Below are positions 1-8,946 of a stretch of DNA of 64,000 nt, piece by piece; the first letter of the stretch is position 1; the number at the start of each line of letters is the position of its first letter. Made by a program: the position numbers and the translations under genes. Origin of the DNA: Shewanella sp. 1CM18E (GTDB lineage Bacteria > Pseudomonadota > Gammaproteobacteria > Enterobacterales > Shewanellaceae); contig NZ_JALNTW010000015.1 in assembly GCF_023161665.1 (NCBI RefSeq), positions 1 through 64,000 on the forward strand, written 5' to 3'. The notes beneath the pieces were generated by a model. It saw nothing but the letters and a program-made list of their open reading frames with translations, had not been told where the DNA came from and made no database searches.

Positions 1-20
1 GTTAACGCACGGTAGGAAAG

Positions 21-66
21 CTCCCTTTTAGGGAGTTATATCAAAGCCACCTTCTTCAGAAGGTGG
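21..66. terminator. two consecutive hairpins at the window edge
   Basis: A short stem CTCCC/GGGAG (21-35) is followed by a perfect 9-bp stem CCACCTTCT/AGAAGGTGG (47-66) and then a T-rich stretch (atctttta). The second hairpin looks like an intrinsic terminator. It could end a gene that reads in from the left, or serve the symporter gene that ends at 119 on the minus strand. Function is inferred from shape only. Confidence 0.45.
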
Positions 67-118
67 ATCTTTTACTTGTAAGGGTGAAAAACCTGACTTT
101 TAGGCGCTATTTAGTCCT

Positions 119-1324
119 CTATTGTGTTACATAGTGGCGACCACTAATTCTTTCGATGATTTGAGTGGCATTTAAGTCATGGATCACGTTGATTACTGTT
201 GCAGGGGCATCGGTAACCGCGCCAATAATCACTAGAATAGGGATGACCTCTAGCGGTAAGCCTAAGGTGGTGACGATAAAGATCTCACCAAGAAAAGCGC
301 CGCCGGGAACGCCGCCAATCACAAAGGCTGATAACACTGAAATCAATACCGTTAGCGTAAACACATCGGCAGTAAAATCTAAGCCCAAAATCGAATAGAT
401 AAACACAATCTTAAGCGCAGTCGTCATGGCGGCGCCTCCCTTATTAAGATTGACCAGCAAGGGGAGGCTAATATCGGCGATATCTTCACGTAGCCCCATT
501 TTATTTGCGGCGCGAATATTGACCGGTAACGATGCTAATGAAGAACTGGTGCCTAAAGCGGTTGCTGAAGGTTCTACCGCGTTACGCCAAAACTGCTTAA
601 CGCCATTTATGCCGCCACCAAGCCAAGCATAAACAGTGCTGCCTAAAGTGTAATAGATGAATGCAGCGATAAGGAACAAGCCAATAGCGCGGGCAAAGGT
701 ACTTAATAATTCAGGATCTTGGCTCGCCATGGTTGAGGCAAAGTAAGCACCGAGACCAACTGGTGCGGCGACCATCAAAATCGACACGATTTTCATAATA
801 ACAGTATTCAAACTGTCGAGCATGGCTGAGACTTTTTCGCCGTCTTTACCTGATTGACCGATAGCGATACCGCTGATCACCGACATAATTATCAGCGCCA
901 GAATATTAGATTTCGATAACAGGCCAACAAAGTCATTGGTGGTCAGTAAGCTCACAAAATCCATCTCACCAGAGCCAGTGCTGACTTGTTGCTGTAGGTC
1001 TAATGTCACGCCTTGGGCGGGGTCGTAAATTGATGCTAAGCCAATAATGCCGAGTGTAGGGATAATGGCCATGACTATTGAGACTGCAAAAATGGTGATA
1101 AGTATTGCACCTAGGCGTTTTAAATCTGTCATACGGGCAATGGACGAGGTTACGCTGATAGCCACTAATGGCACGATAATCATAAACAACAGGTTTAAAA
1201 ATATCTGGCCTAATGGTTTTAGCTTTAGCGCAAAATCAGGGACTAAAATGCCAATTATTCCGCCTAGCATTAATGCTGAAAGTAAAATGATTGAGCTACG
1301 ATAAGGCGCGAGTTTGTGCCACAT
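119..1324 (-). CDS. DAACS-family Na+/H+:dicarboxylate symporter
   Basis: This is a 401-residue inner-membrane carrier of the dicarboxylate/amino acid:cation symporter family. It has many hydrophobic segments and the family's serine-rich re-entrant loop, here GTSSSLASLP near residue 258, followed by NKGGAAMTTA and a C-terminal GAVTDAPATVINV segment that fits the substrate-binding half. Family members import C4-dicarboxylates, glutamate, aspartate or serine with sodium or protons, and the exact substrate cannot be read here. The ATG at 1324 has an AGGGAA ribosome site eight bases upstream. It stands alone between hairpins, so it is probably monocistronic. Confidence 0.85.
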   Translation of the reverse strand: MWHKLAPYRSSIILLSALMLGGIIGILVPDFALKLKPLGQIFLNLLFMIIVPLVAISVTSSIARMTDLKRLGAILITIFAVSIVMAIIPTLGIIGLASIYDPAQGVTLDLQQQVSTGSGEMDFVSLLTTNDFVGLLSKSNILALIIMSVISGIAIGQSGKDGEKVSAMLDSLNTVIMKIVSILMVAAPVGLGAYFASTMASQDPELLSTFARAIGLFLIAAFIYYTLGSTVYAWLGGGINGVKQFWRNAVEPSATALGTSSSLASLPVNIRAANKMGLREDIADISLPLLVNLNKGGAAMTTALKIVFIYSILGLDFTADVFTLTVLISVLSAFVIGGVPGGAFLGEIFIVTTLGLPLEVIPILVIIGAVTDAPATVINVIHDLNATQIIERISGRHYVTQ

Positions 1325-1384
1325 GATTATGATTCCCTGAATGATGCCTGATGGTATTCAAGGCATGGGTTAAGCCATTTTTCT

Positions 1385-1422
1385 GCATGAATTAGGCCTG
1401 CTATGGCAGGCCTAATTCATGC
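1385..1422. terminator. perfect 17-bp-arm hairpin, probable bidirectional terminator
   Basis: Arms GCATGAATTAGGCCTGC and GCAGGCCTAATTCATGC are perfectly complementary around a 4-base TATG loop. The site lies between the stop of the repeat protein (1443, minus strand) and the symporter start (1324). No clear T-run follows on either side. A second small palindrome, GCATTTAAATGC, sits at 1423-1434. Confidence 0.5.
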
Positions 1423-1442
1423 GCATTTAAATGCAATGACAG

Positions 1443-3638
1443 TTAACGGCCGCGCCTTCCTTCACGCATTGCGCCATGCTGGCGGGCATTTCGGGCTCGG
1501 TTTAGGCCTTCACGATCAAAATTATGTTGCCGATTGATACTGTTACTGCGGTTTATTTGATTGTTGGGCCTTGTCACTTGAGGAGTAGACAGGGATTTGG
1601 GCTGGGATATTTCACGATTATTGATCCCAGTTTCAATTTTCTGCCGTGTTTCAGGTGCAGGTGTCCAGCTTCCTTTATCACGGCTTTGCCACTTGCCGTC
1701 TAAATCTCTAGCCACGTTGCCATTTTTATCAGCAAAAACATTGTTAGTGCGCGCCTTGTTATGATTGGCAGGTTTAAACTTATTATTTATCTTTGCCGGA
1801 TCAGCATTGCGATTACGGGTTTCAGGGCGGTTATAAAGATTGTTTTTACCGACTCGATTACCAGTCAATTTATTGCCTGAAATACCAGTGTTTCTAGCCA
1901 GCTTATTAGAGATATTGGTGCGGTTGCCTATGCTGACACTGTTGCCAATATTGATATCACCTGTGTTGATCACCACAGGTCTGCGATAACCACCACCATA
2001 GTAGCCGCCACAGCAACGACCCGGATAATAATGATTGCCCCAACCGGCGCTCCAGCCTATGCCAGCGCTAAAGAATCCGTTACTCCAGCTAACGCCTACG
2101 TTCCAACCCGTCCAAGGGTTGTAGCCTACGTGTAAGCCCCAAGTTGGTGGGCGTGGATAGTAGTAGCGGCCCCAATAAGGTGGGTAATACCAACCAGTGC
2201 CGTATACAGGCACGCCAAAGTACGGATACGACCACATGTAACCTGGCGTATAACCCACATAAACGACTTCTGGAGTTGAGTCATAAATCTCAACATAGGT
2301 GGTGTTGTACACTGGCGAGCTGGGCGGGATTTTGGCGATTTCATCATTTGGAATATTGTCAGCGACTTGCCACGGGCCTTTAGCGTTAGAAGCGCTAAAC
2401 CAAACACCATTATCAACGGCATAATATTGGTTGTTTATCTTTAATACTTGGGTGTTGGTATTTACTGCATAGGCGACTTTGGTGCCGGGGATAGCGTCAA
2501 ACTTGGGCTCGCCATCATATTCTACGCTGAGTTTAGCTGCATCACGTTTAATCGCTGCAGTTTGCGGAATTTGTGCATCGAGTACTGCTTGGTCTGCTTC
2601 AGTGGTTCCTGCAACAGATACTCTGAGGCCGCCGATATCGGATTCGGGGGGGATTTCACTAAAACTTGTGGGTAATTTGTCTGGGCGAACAAAGCTCCAC
2701 GGGCCAGCCTCTTTTTTAGATTTGAACCAACGGCCAGAAAGCAGTAGATACATATCTCCGCTGTATGTTTCGCGGATCCAAGCGGTTTCGGTATTGCTAA
2801 CATACAGTAGTTTACCTTCAATTAAGCTTTGCCATTGTGGCTTGCCGTCAGTAGAGACTAGCTCTGTTGGCTTATCGACGGCGATGACAGCAGGAGCATC
2901 AGCGCTTTTAGCTGGTGTTTGGCTTGCTTCTGGCTGCATTTTTACGAGATCGGCTGGTGGATATTCGGTGACTTGCCATGGCCCTAAGGGATTATCGGCC
3001 GTATACCAATAAGTGCCATTGCTGAGATAGAGCTTTTGGGTTTGCTTGTTACGTGCCACGGCAAAAGGGGTATTGAGTGCGCGCTCATAGGGACTATTTT
3101 CAATATCTCTAAATTGCGGTGTGCCATCAAAGGTAAGCAGAACTGCTAGCTGCTGGCGAAATAGAATATCAGGTGCATCGCTTTTGATTTCCGCCAGACT
3201 TTGTTTTTCTTGTTCGGCGTTAGCCAGGCTTGCTGATAAACGCTCCATAGAGATCTCGAACTGACTATTCTCTAGCTCTTTTTCAACCACTTCGGTAAAT
3301 CGTTGCTCATCGCTGGGCTGTGAGTCTGGCCAGCGTACTTGAGTGACCTCAACATTACGCACGGTTGCAACATCGTTGCTGGTATCGATGCGAGCGCTGA
3401 ACCAAAAGGCCCCAAAAATAGGCTCGTCGCGGTCGATAAGCTCCAGCGACATTGCCGCGCGGCCCTGCAAGATATTGCCTTTTAACGATTCTGGTTGCGG
3501 CTGATACACCACAATCGTGCCCTCTTTGGCTGTGACATCTTGCGGCCATTCAATGGCGATTGCGGGCAAGCTGATTAGTGTTAATAGCAAGGTTACCCAA
3601 ATAATCGCTTTGGCATAAATCGCTGTGAGTGTTGGCAT
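1443..3638 (-). CDS. W/GPW-repeat envelope protein ('carbohydrate-binding family V/XII'-type)
   Basis: This 731-residue protein has an N-terminal signal-like hydrophobic segment. Its middle holds three imperfect repeats with the pattern 'Y.SN...W....GPW.....P': roughly residues 195-235, 270-325 and 385-445. A Tyr/Trp/Gly-rich stretch follows (GYTPGYMW, GTGWYYPPYWG and a CCGGYYGGGYRRP end), then an Asn/Arg-rich tail. Such proteins are usually labelled carbohydrate-binding family V/XII, but no function is established. I chose the ATG at 3638 because GAGGG sits about eight bases upstream; an in-frame ATG at 3671 has no such site and would bury the signal peptide. The protein is probably exported. 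Confidence 0.7.
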   Translation of the reverse strand: MPTLTAIYAKAIIWVTLLLTLISLPAIAIEWPQDVTAKEGTIVVYQPQPESLKGNILQGRAAMSLELIDRDEPIFGAFWFSARIDTSNDVATVRNVEVTQVRWPDSQPSDEQRFTEVVEKELENSQFEISMERLSASLANAEQEKQSLAEIKSDAPDILFRQQLAVLLTFDGTPQFRDIENSPYERALNTPFAVARNKQTQKLYLSNGTYWYTADNPLGPWQVTEYPPADLVKMQPEASQTPAKSADAPAVIAVDKPTELVSTDGKPQWQSLIEGKLLYVSNTETAWIRETYSGDMYLLLSGRWFKSKKEAGPWSFVRPDKLPTSFSEIPPESDIGGLRVSVAGTTEADQAVLDAQIPQTAAIKRDAAKLSVEYDGEPKFDAIPGTKVAYAVNTNTQVLKINNQYYAVDNGVWFSASNAKGPWQVADNIPNDEIAKIPPSSPVYNTTYVEIYDSTPEVVYVGYTPGYMWSYPYFGVPVYGTGWYYPPYWGRYYYPRPPTWGLHVGYNPWTGWNVGVSWSNGFFSAGIGWSAGWGNHYYPGRCCGGYYGGGYRRPVVINTGDINIGNSVSIGNRTNISNKLARNTGISGNKLTGNRVGKNNLYNRPETRNRNADPAKINNKFKPANHNKARTNNVFADKNGNVARDLDGKWQSRDKGSWTPAPETRQKIETGINNREISQPKSLSTPQVTRPNNQINRSNSINRQHNFDREGLNRARNARQHGAMREGRRGR

Positions 3639-3718
3639 AGTCGTTCCCTCGAAAGCAGTTGTATAAAGCATAGCTGCTTGATTTTGTGGGCGCTATTTTA
3701 GTTGTCTGGTTTTTAAAC

Positions 3719-3753
3719 AACAAAAAAGCCCTAAACATAGCTGCTTAGGGCTT
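3719..3753 (-). terminator. glnA intrinsic terminator
   Basis: Read on the minus strand, the stem AGCCCTAA/TTAGGGCT is followed directly by TTTTTT. It lies about 45 bases past the glnA stop, as expected for a rho-independent terminator of glnA. Confidence 0.8.
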
Positions 3754-3795
3754 TAAGGCTAACCAAGTGCTTGGTTAGCGGCTCAACTCAAAGGA

Positions 3796-5205
3796 TTACA
3801 AGCTGTAGTAAAGCTCGAATTCCACTGGGTGAGTTGTTTGGTTGATGCGCTCAACGTCTGCAGACTTAAGGGCGATGTAAGAATCGATAAAGTCGTTAGT
3901 GAATACGTCGCCACGAGTTAAGAACTCACGGTCAGCATCTAGGCACTCAAGTGCGTTTTCTAGTGAAGTTGCAACTGTTGGGATTTCAGCTGCTTCTTCA
4001 GCTGGAAGATCATATAGATCTTTATCCATTGCTTCACCTGGGTGGATCTTGTTTTGAATACCGTCAAGGCCCGCCATTAGCATTGCTGAGAACGCTAAGT
4101 ATGGGTTAGCAACTGGGTCACCAAAACGAACTTCGATACGACGTGCTTTTGCACTTGGTACCACTGGGATACGGATAGAAGCAGAGCGGTTAGCTGCTGA
4201 GTAAGCTAGCATTACTGGCGCTTCAAAGTGTGGCACAAGACGCTTGTAAGAGTTAGTTGATGGGTTAGCAAATGCGTTGATTGCACGCGCATGCTTAATC
4301 ACACCACCAATGTAGAATAGAGCTGTTTCGCTTAATCCGCCGTACTTGTCACCAGCAAATAGGTTAACGCCGTCTTTAGCTAGAGACTGATGCACGTGCA
4401 TACCGCTACCATTGTCACCAACGATTGGTTTAGGCATAAATGTCGCAGTCTTGTTGTAAGCGTGAGCAACGTTATGAACAACATACTTAAGTACCTGAAC
4501 TTCGTCAGCCTTAAGGGTTAGTGTGTTGAAACGTGTTGCGATTTCGTTTTGACCAGCTGTTGCTACTTCATGGTGATGCGCTTCAACAACTTGCCCCATC
4601 TCTTCTAGTACTAAACACATAGCACTACGGATGTCTTGTGAAGAATCAACTGGTGCTACTGGGAAGTAACCACCTTTAACGCCTGGACGGTGACCTTTGT
4701 TGCCATCTTCGTAGCTAGTGCCTGAGTTCCAAGCCGCTTCTTCAGCGTCAACTTTGTAGAAACAACCTGACATGTCAGCGCTGAACTTAACATCGTCAAA
4801 TAGGAAGAACTCTGGCTCTGGACCAATTAGTACGGTGTCAGCGATACCTGTTGAGCGTAGGTAATCTTCAGCTTTCTTTGCAATAGAGCGTGGGTCACGG
4901 TTGTAACCTGTCATTGTGCCTGGGTTTAGAATGTCACAACGAATGTTAGCTGTGGTTTCAGCAGTGAAAGGGTCAAGTACGAAGCTGTCTGGATCTGGCA
5001 TCAATACCATGTCTGATTCGTTAATGCCTTTCCAACCTTGGATTGAAGAACCATCGAACATTTTACCGTCTTCGAAGAAGTCAGCGTCAACTTGGTGAGT
5101 AGGAATTGAAACGTGTTGCTCTTTACCTATGGTATCGGTAAAACGCAAATCAACAAATTTAACTTCTAGTTCTTTTAGTTGTTGTAAAACTGATTCTGCA
5201 GACAT
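3796..5205 (-). CDS. glnA: glutamine synthetase, type I
   Basis: The enzyme makes glutamine from glutamate, ammonia and ATP in the cytosol and is the main entry of ammonia at low supply. The 469 residues match the usual length. The sequence shows the N-terminal beta-grasp (VKFVDLRFTDT), the catalytic motifs (GPEPEFFLFD, HHHEVATAGQNEI, NGSGMHVHQS, NRSASIRIP) and the adenylylation loop KDLYDLPAEEA, so it should be controlled by GlnE adenylylation. The ATG at 5205 has GGAG eight bases upstream; a TTG two codons earlier lacks that spacing. Transcription is very probably driven by sigma-54 and NtrC (see sites at 5290-5448). Confidence 0.98.
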   Translation of the reverse strand: MSAESVLQQLKELEVKFVDLRFTDTIGKEQHVSIPTHQVDADFFEDGKMFDGSSIQGWKGINESDMVLMPDPDSFVLDPFTAETTANIRCDILNPGTMTGYNRDPRSIAKKAEDYLRSTGIADTVLIGPEPEFFLFDDVKFSADMSGCFYKVDAEEAAWNSGTSYEDGNKGHRPGVKGGYFPVAPVDSSQDIRSAMCLVLEEMGQVVEAHHHEVATAGQNEIATRFNTLTLKADEVQVLKYVVHNVAHAYNKTATFMPKPIVGDNGSGMHVHQSLAKDGVNLFAGDKYGGLSETALFYIGGVIKHARAINAFANPSTNSYKRLVPHFEAPVMLAYSAANRSASIRIPVVPSAKARRIEVRFGDPVANPYLAFSAMLMAGLDGIQNKIHPGEAMDKDLYDLPAEEAAEIPTVATSLENALECLDADREFLTRGDVFTNDFIDSYIALKSADVERINQTTHPVEFELYYSL

Positions 5206-5289
5206 TCTCAAATCTCCGAGTAGGGTAAAGGGTTGTCCCTTTGTTTTATCTTTAAATATTTAGCGCTTAACGCGAATCTGATATTCATA

Positions 5290-5307
5290 TAGCGAGAGTC
5301 GTGCCAA
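5290..5307 (-). promoter_or_regulatory. sigma-54 promoter of glnA
   Basis: The minus strand reads TTGGCACGACTCTCGCTA, with the -24 GG at 5305-5304 and the -12 GC at 5293-5292. This closely resembles the classic enterobacterial glnAp2. The predicted start near 5281 gives a leader of about 76 bases before the ATG at 5205. Confidence 0.88.
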
Positions 5308-5369
5308 ACTTGTAACTTACTGAATAATAGCAGTTTGATGTTTTGTGGCTGCAATCGAGTAAAATATTT

Positions 5370-5386
5370 TGCACTATTTTGGTGCG
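5370..5386. promoter_or_regulatory. NtrC site 1 (strong)
   Basis: TGCACTATTTTGGTGCG matches the NtrC consensus TGCACCA-N3-TGGTGCA at 12 of 14 fixed positions. It is centred near -97 from the predicted glnA start, the usual place for an enhancer. Confidence 0.85.
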
Positions 5387-5431
5387 TGGTGTGGATCTTT
5401 GTGGTGCGCCAATAAAGAGCCTAATGGTGCA

Positions 5432-5448
5432 CGCGCCATAACAGTGCA
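5432..5448. promoter_or_regulatory. possible NtrC site 2 (weaker)
   Basis: CGCGCCATAACAGTGCA matches the NtrC consensus at 10 of 14 fixed positions. Its centre is 62 bp upstream of site 1, close to six helical turns, so the two dimers would face the same side of the DNA. Confidence 0.5.
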
Positions 5449-5849
5449 GTTATTGATAAAGCGCAATTTTAGCCAGCTACATTTCTCTAAACTGCAGCGA
5501 GTACAATAACTAACAGATAGTGATTTTTATAGGGTGTAAATCAAGGAAATAGCATCTGTATTTAAATAAGTGTTATTGGCAATAAAGACAGTGTCGATTT
5601 AGCTAAAATTTAGCGTCTGATCTATAGGGAAATAGTCTGGATTTTGCTTAAAACTAGCTAAAAATGGAATTTAGCCAAGGGAGTGATAGTAATAGTGTCA
5701 CACAGTGAAAGTATAAAAAAGTGTATAAAAAGCGGGCGTTAGAGCGAAAAAAATCAATGCGAAAGAGTTATTTTTAACGATTGGTTAAAAATAATCCTGT
5801 GAGATAGCGCCGAGCTAGAGTAGAATGTCACGCTTTTTATTGCAACTAC
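5449..5849. other. AT-rich stretch of the glnA-typA intergenic region
   Basis: The whole gap between the divergent glnA and typA starts is about 714 bp. Its glnA side holds the sigma-54/NtrC sites. In these 400 bases I see no credible gene, RNA or strong repeat, only AT-rich sequence. Confidence 0.5.
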
Positions 5850-5855
5850 TATACT
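5827..5855 (+). promoter_or_regulatory. possible typA promoter
   Basis: A good -10 (TATACT, 5850-5855) lies 64 bases before the typA start codon, but only a poor -35 (GTCACG, 5827-5832) can be paired with it. This is a weak prediction. Confidence 0.3.
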
Positions 5856-5919
5856 AGATTGGTTTTAGTTGTTGTCAGTAACCCCCCTATATTTTATACC
5901 GATGGTAAGAGGTTTAGCC

Positions 5920-7731
5920 GTGTTAGAGAATTTACGTAACATCGCCATTATTGCACACGTTGACCATGGTAAGACTACCTTGGTTGATAAGATGCTGGCG
6001 CAGTCAGGAACCCTTGAGTCTCGAGGAGAAGCCACTGAGCGGGTGATGGATTCAAATGATCTTGAAAAGGAACGTGGTATCACGATTCTGGCCAAGAACA
6101 CTGCCATCAAGTGGAACGATTACCGTATCAACATCGTTGACACCCCTGGCCACGCCGATTTCGGTGGTGAGGTTGAGCGTGTTCTATCTATGGTTGACTC
6201 AGTATTGCTACTAGTTGACGCAGTTGATGGTCCAATGCCACAAACTCGCTTCGTAACTAAGAAAGCTTTCGCTCAAGGCCTAAAGCCAATCGTTGTTATT
6301 AACAAGATTGACCGTCCAGGCGCGCGTCCAGATTGGGTTATTGACCAAGTATTTGACTTGTTCGACAACCTAGGCGCTACCGATGAGCAACTAGATTTCC
6401 CAATCGTTTATGCTTCTGCACTAAACGGTTTTGCTTCATTAGATCCAGACGAAGTTAGCGAAGATATGACTCCGCTATTCGAAACGATCGTTGAAAAAGT
6501 TTCTTCACCAGATGCTGATGCTGAAGGTGATTTCCAGATGCAGATTTCGCAGCTGGACTACAACTCATACGTTGGTGTTATTGGTGTTGGTCGTGTTAAG
6601 CGCGGTAGCGTTAAGACAAACCAGCAAGTAACTATCATCGATGCTGAAGGTAACAAGCGTAACGGTAAAGTAGGCCAAGTATTAGGTTACATGGGTCTAG
6701 AGCGTCACGAAGTTACTGAAGCTAACGCTGGTGACATCGTAGCTATTACTGGTCTTGGTCAGCTAAAGATTTCTGACACAGTTTGTGCAACTTCTACTGT
6801 TGAAGCGCTACCTCCATTGTCTGTTGATGAACCAACACTAACAATGACTTTCCAGGTAAACACTTCTCCATTCGCTGGTAAAGAAGGTAAGTACGTAACT
6901 TCACGTAACATCCTTGAGCGTCTAGAGCAGGAACTAGTACACAACGTAGCACTTCGCGTTGAAGAAACTGACAGCCCAGATCGTTTCCGCGTATCAGGCC
7001 GTGGTGAACTTCACCTATCTATCTTGATCGAAAACATGCGTCGTGAAGGTTACGAGCTAGCTGTTTCTCGTCCAGAAGTTATCATGAAAGAGATCGATGG
7101 CGAGATGTGTGAGCCGTTCGAAACTCTAACTGTTGACGTTCAAGAAGAACATCAAGGTGCAGTAATTGAGAAGCTTGGTACTCGTAAGGGTGACATGAAG
7201 GACATGCAGTTAGACGGTAAGGGTCGTGTACGTATCGACTTCGTTATCCCTAGCCGTGGTCTAATCGGTTTCCAAACTGAATTCATGACAGCGACTTCTG
7301 GTACTGGTCTAATTTACCATTCATTTGACCATTACGGTCCAGTGAAAGGCGGCGACATTGGTCAACGTGCACGTGGTGTATTGATCTCTAACGCAACGGG
7401 TAAGGCACTAACATTCGCACTATTCGGTCTGCAAGAGCGTGGTCGTCTGTTTATTACTCACGCTGCAGAAGTATACGAAGGTCAAGTAGTTGGTCTTCAC
7501 GCACGTGCTAACGACCTTACAGTTAACTGTTTGAAAGGTAAGCAGCTAACTAACATGCGTGCATCTGGTACTGACGAAGCTCAAGTACTAACTCCGCATA
7601 TCGAAATGACTCTAGAACAAGCTCTTGAGTTCATCGATGATGACGAATTAGTAGAAGTAACTCCGCTGAGCATTCGTGTTCGTAAGCGTTACTTGACTGA
7701 AAACGAGCGTAAGCGTCATAACCGTAAGTAA
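5920..7731 (+). CDS. typA: ribosome-associated translational GTPase TypA/BipA
   Basis: TypA binds the ribosome in the A-site region and helps 50S assembly, cold growth and stress responses. The GTPase domain is clear: G1 AHVDHGKTTL, G3 DTPGHADFGG, G4 NKIDR. EF-G-like domains II, III and V follow, and the TypA-specific C-terminus ends in a basic tail (ERKRHNRK). I place the start at GTG 5920 (603 residues, MLENLRNIAII), where AAGAGG sits seven bases upstream; an open frame runs back to 5869, but those residues do not belong to the family. It is divergent from glnA, as in many gammaproteobacteria. Confidence 0.96.
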   Translation: MLENLRNIAIIAHVDHGKTTLVDKMLAQSGTLESRGEATERVMDSNDLEKERGITILAKNTAIKWNDYRINIVDTPGHADFGGEVERVLSMVDSVLLLVDAVDGPMPQTRFVTKKAFAQGLKPIVVINKIDRPGARPDWVIDQVFDLFDNLGATDEQLDFPIVYASALNGFASLDPDEVSEDMTPLFETIVEKVSSPDADAEGDFQMQISQLDYNSYVGVIGVGRVKRGSVKTNQQVTIIDAEGNKRNGKVGQVLGYMGLERHEVTEANAGDIVAITGLGQLKISDTVCATSTVEALPPLSVDEPTLTMTFQVNTSPFAGKEGKYVTSRNILERLEQELVHNVALRVEETDSPDRFRVSGRGELHLSILIENMRREGYELAVSRPEVIMKEIDGEMCEPFETLTVDVQEEHQGAVIEKLGTRKGDMKDMQLDGKGRVRIDFVIPSRGLIGFQTEFMTATSGTGLIYHSFDHYGPVKGGDIGQRARGVLISNATGKALTFALFGLQERGRLFITHAAEVYEGQVVGLHARANDLTVNCLKGKQLTNMRASGTDEAQVLTPHIEMTLEQALEFIDDDELVEVTPLSIRVRKRYLTENERKRHNRK

Positions 7732-7775
7732 TGACTGCGCTTAGCTTCAACCTGTAATCAGGTTAAGTATTTAAA

Positions 7776-7808
7776 AGCCCTTAACATGCAAATGTTGGGG
7801 GCTTTTTT
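7776..7808 (+). terminator. typA terminator
   Basis: The stem AGCCCTTAACAT/ATGTTGGGGGCT with a GCAA loop is followed by TTTTTT. It lies 45 bases after the typA stop and is a typical intrinsic terminator. Confidence 0.88.
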
Positions 7809-7975
7809 GTGGCCTTAAAAAGCAGGAACTGATTAAAAATCCTATGCAATAGCTCACAGCTTGATTAAGTATGAGATTACTAATTTAGCCTAGTTGCTAT
7901 AATCGTAAAGAGTCGCATTTAGCGGCATAAAGCACCCTCAATTAACATCGCTAATTAAAATTAAAGGTTATGATC

Positions 7976-8845
7976 ATGAAGCGGATTTTATCCATTCAAT
8001 CCCATGTGGTATTTGGCTGTGCCGGTAATAGCAGCGCAGTATTCCCTATGCGTCGTCTAGGAATGGAAGTTTGGCCAATTAATACTGTGCAGTTCTCAAA
8101 CCATACGCAGTATGCACAAGGCTGGGCTGGAATGATCATGCCTGCGGGTCAAATCACTGAGTTGGTGCAAGGCTTAGATAATATCGGTGAGTTGCAACAC
8201 TGCGATGCACTATTAAGTGGCTACTTAGGTAGTGCAGAGCAAGGCGCTGAAATTGCCGCAGCAGTGCAAAAAATGAAAGCGCTTAATCCGAATGCGATCT
8301 ACTTTTGTGACCCTGTTATGGGCCATCCTGAAAAGGGCTGTATTGTGTCACCGGGTGTGCAAGAGTTTTTAAAGACTCAAGCTCTAGCGGTAGCAGACAT
8401 TATTGCGCCAAATCTTTTAGAGTTAGAAACCCTAACAGACACTGAGCTACATAACCTAGATGAAGTGATTCAGGCTTGCCAAAGCTTACTCGCTAAAGGC
8501 TTAAAAATGGTTGTGGTTAAGCATCTTGCAAAAGCGGCTACCAATAAAGAGCAATTTGAAATGCTGTTAGTAATTGAAGGTGGTAGCTATTTAATCTCGC
8601 GTCCATTATACGAATTTGAAAAGCAGCCTGTGGGTGTGGGCGACTTAATCAGTGGCTTGATGTTAGCGAATCTGCAAGCAGGTTGTGAGCCTGTCGACGC
8701 CTTTGAGCGCACTAATGCGTCAGTTGATGCAGTATTGCTAGAAACTTTTAAGCAAGGCGCTTACGAGCTACAGCTTATTCGTGCTCAAGATGCGATTGCA
8801 ACGCCTGTGATTAAAGAACGCGCTAAGCCAGTTGCTGCTATCTAA
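7976..8845 (+). CDS. pdxY: pyridoxal kinase PdxY
   Basis: The enzyme phosphorylates pyridoxal with ATP in the vitamin B6 salvage pathway. The 289 residues belong to the ribokinase-like PfkB fold and match PdxY along the full length: IQSHVVFGCAGNSSA at the N-terminus, VQFSNHTQY, LSGYLGSAEQG, CDPVMGHPEKGCIV, IIAPNLLELE, VVKHLAKA and the anion-hole region QPVGVGDLISGL, where the catalytic Asp lies in GVGD. I prefer the ATG at 7976 because AAAGG is eight bases upstream; the ATG at 7970 is too close to it. The gene is monocistronic between two terminators. Confidence 0.95.
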   Translation: MKRILSIQSHVVFGCAGNSSAVFPMRRLGMEVWPINTVQFSNHTQYAQGWAGMIMPAGQITELVQGLDNIGELQHCDALLSGYLGSAEQGAEIAAAVQKMKALNPNAIYFCDPVMGHPEKGCIVSPGVQEFLKTQALAVADIIAPNLLELETLTDTELHNLDEVIQACQSLLAKGLKMVVVKHLAKAATNKEQFEMLLVIEGGSYLISRPLYEFEKQPVGVGDLISGLMLANLQAGCEPVDAFERTNASVDAVLLETFKQGAYELQLIRAQDAIATPVIKERAKPVAAI

Positions 8846-8904
8846 GTTAAGCTAAGTAGAGCAAAGTTTACTTAGCTTTAGATTGGTAACTGCATAGAAA
8901 TTCT

Positions 8905-8946
8905 AACGCCAGCCGTTTTCATATGAATACGGTTGGCGTTTTATTT
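8905..8946. terminator. bidirectional terminator between convergent pdxY and the ferredoxin-like gene
   Basis: The arms AACGCCAGCCGT and ACGGTTGGCGTT enclose a 12-base loop, with one G/A mismatch, and TTTATTT follows on the plus strand. The minus-strand gene stops at 8945, so the hairpin can serve both convergent genes. Confidence 0.75.

Noticed and set aside
2126..2422. Overlapping frames within the GPW-repeat gene
   Set aside because: They are shadows of a Trp/Tyr-rich coding sequence and have no independent support.
5869..5919. Upstream start for TypA
   Set aside because: The extra 17 residues do not match TypA and the GTG at 5920 has a well-spaced AAGAGG.
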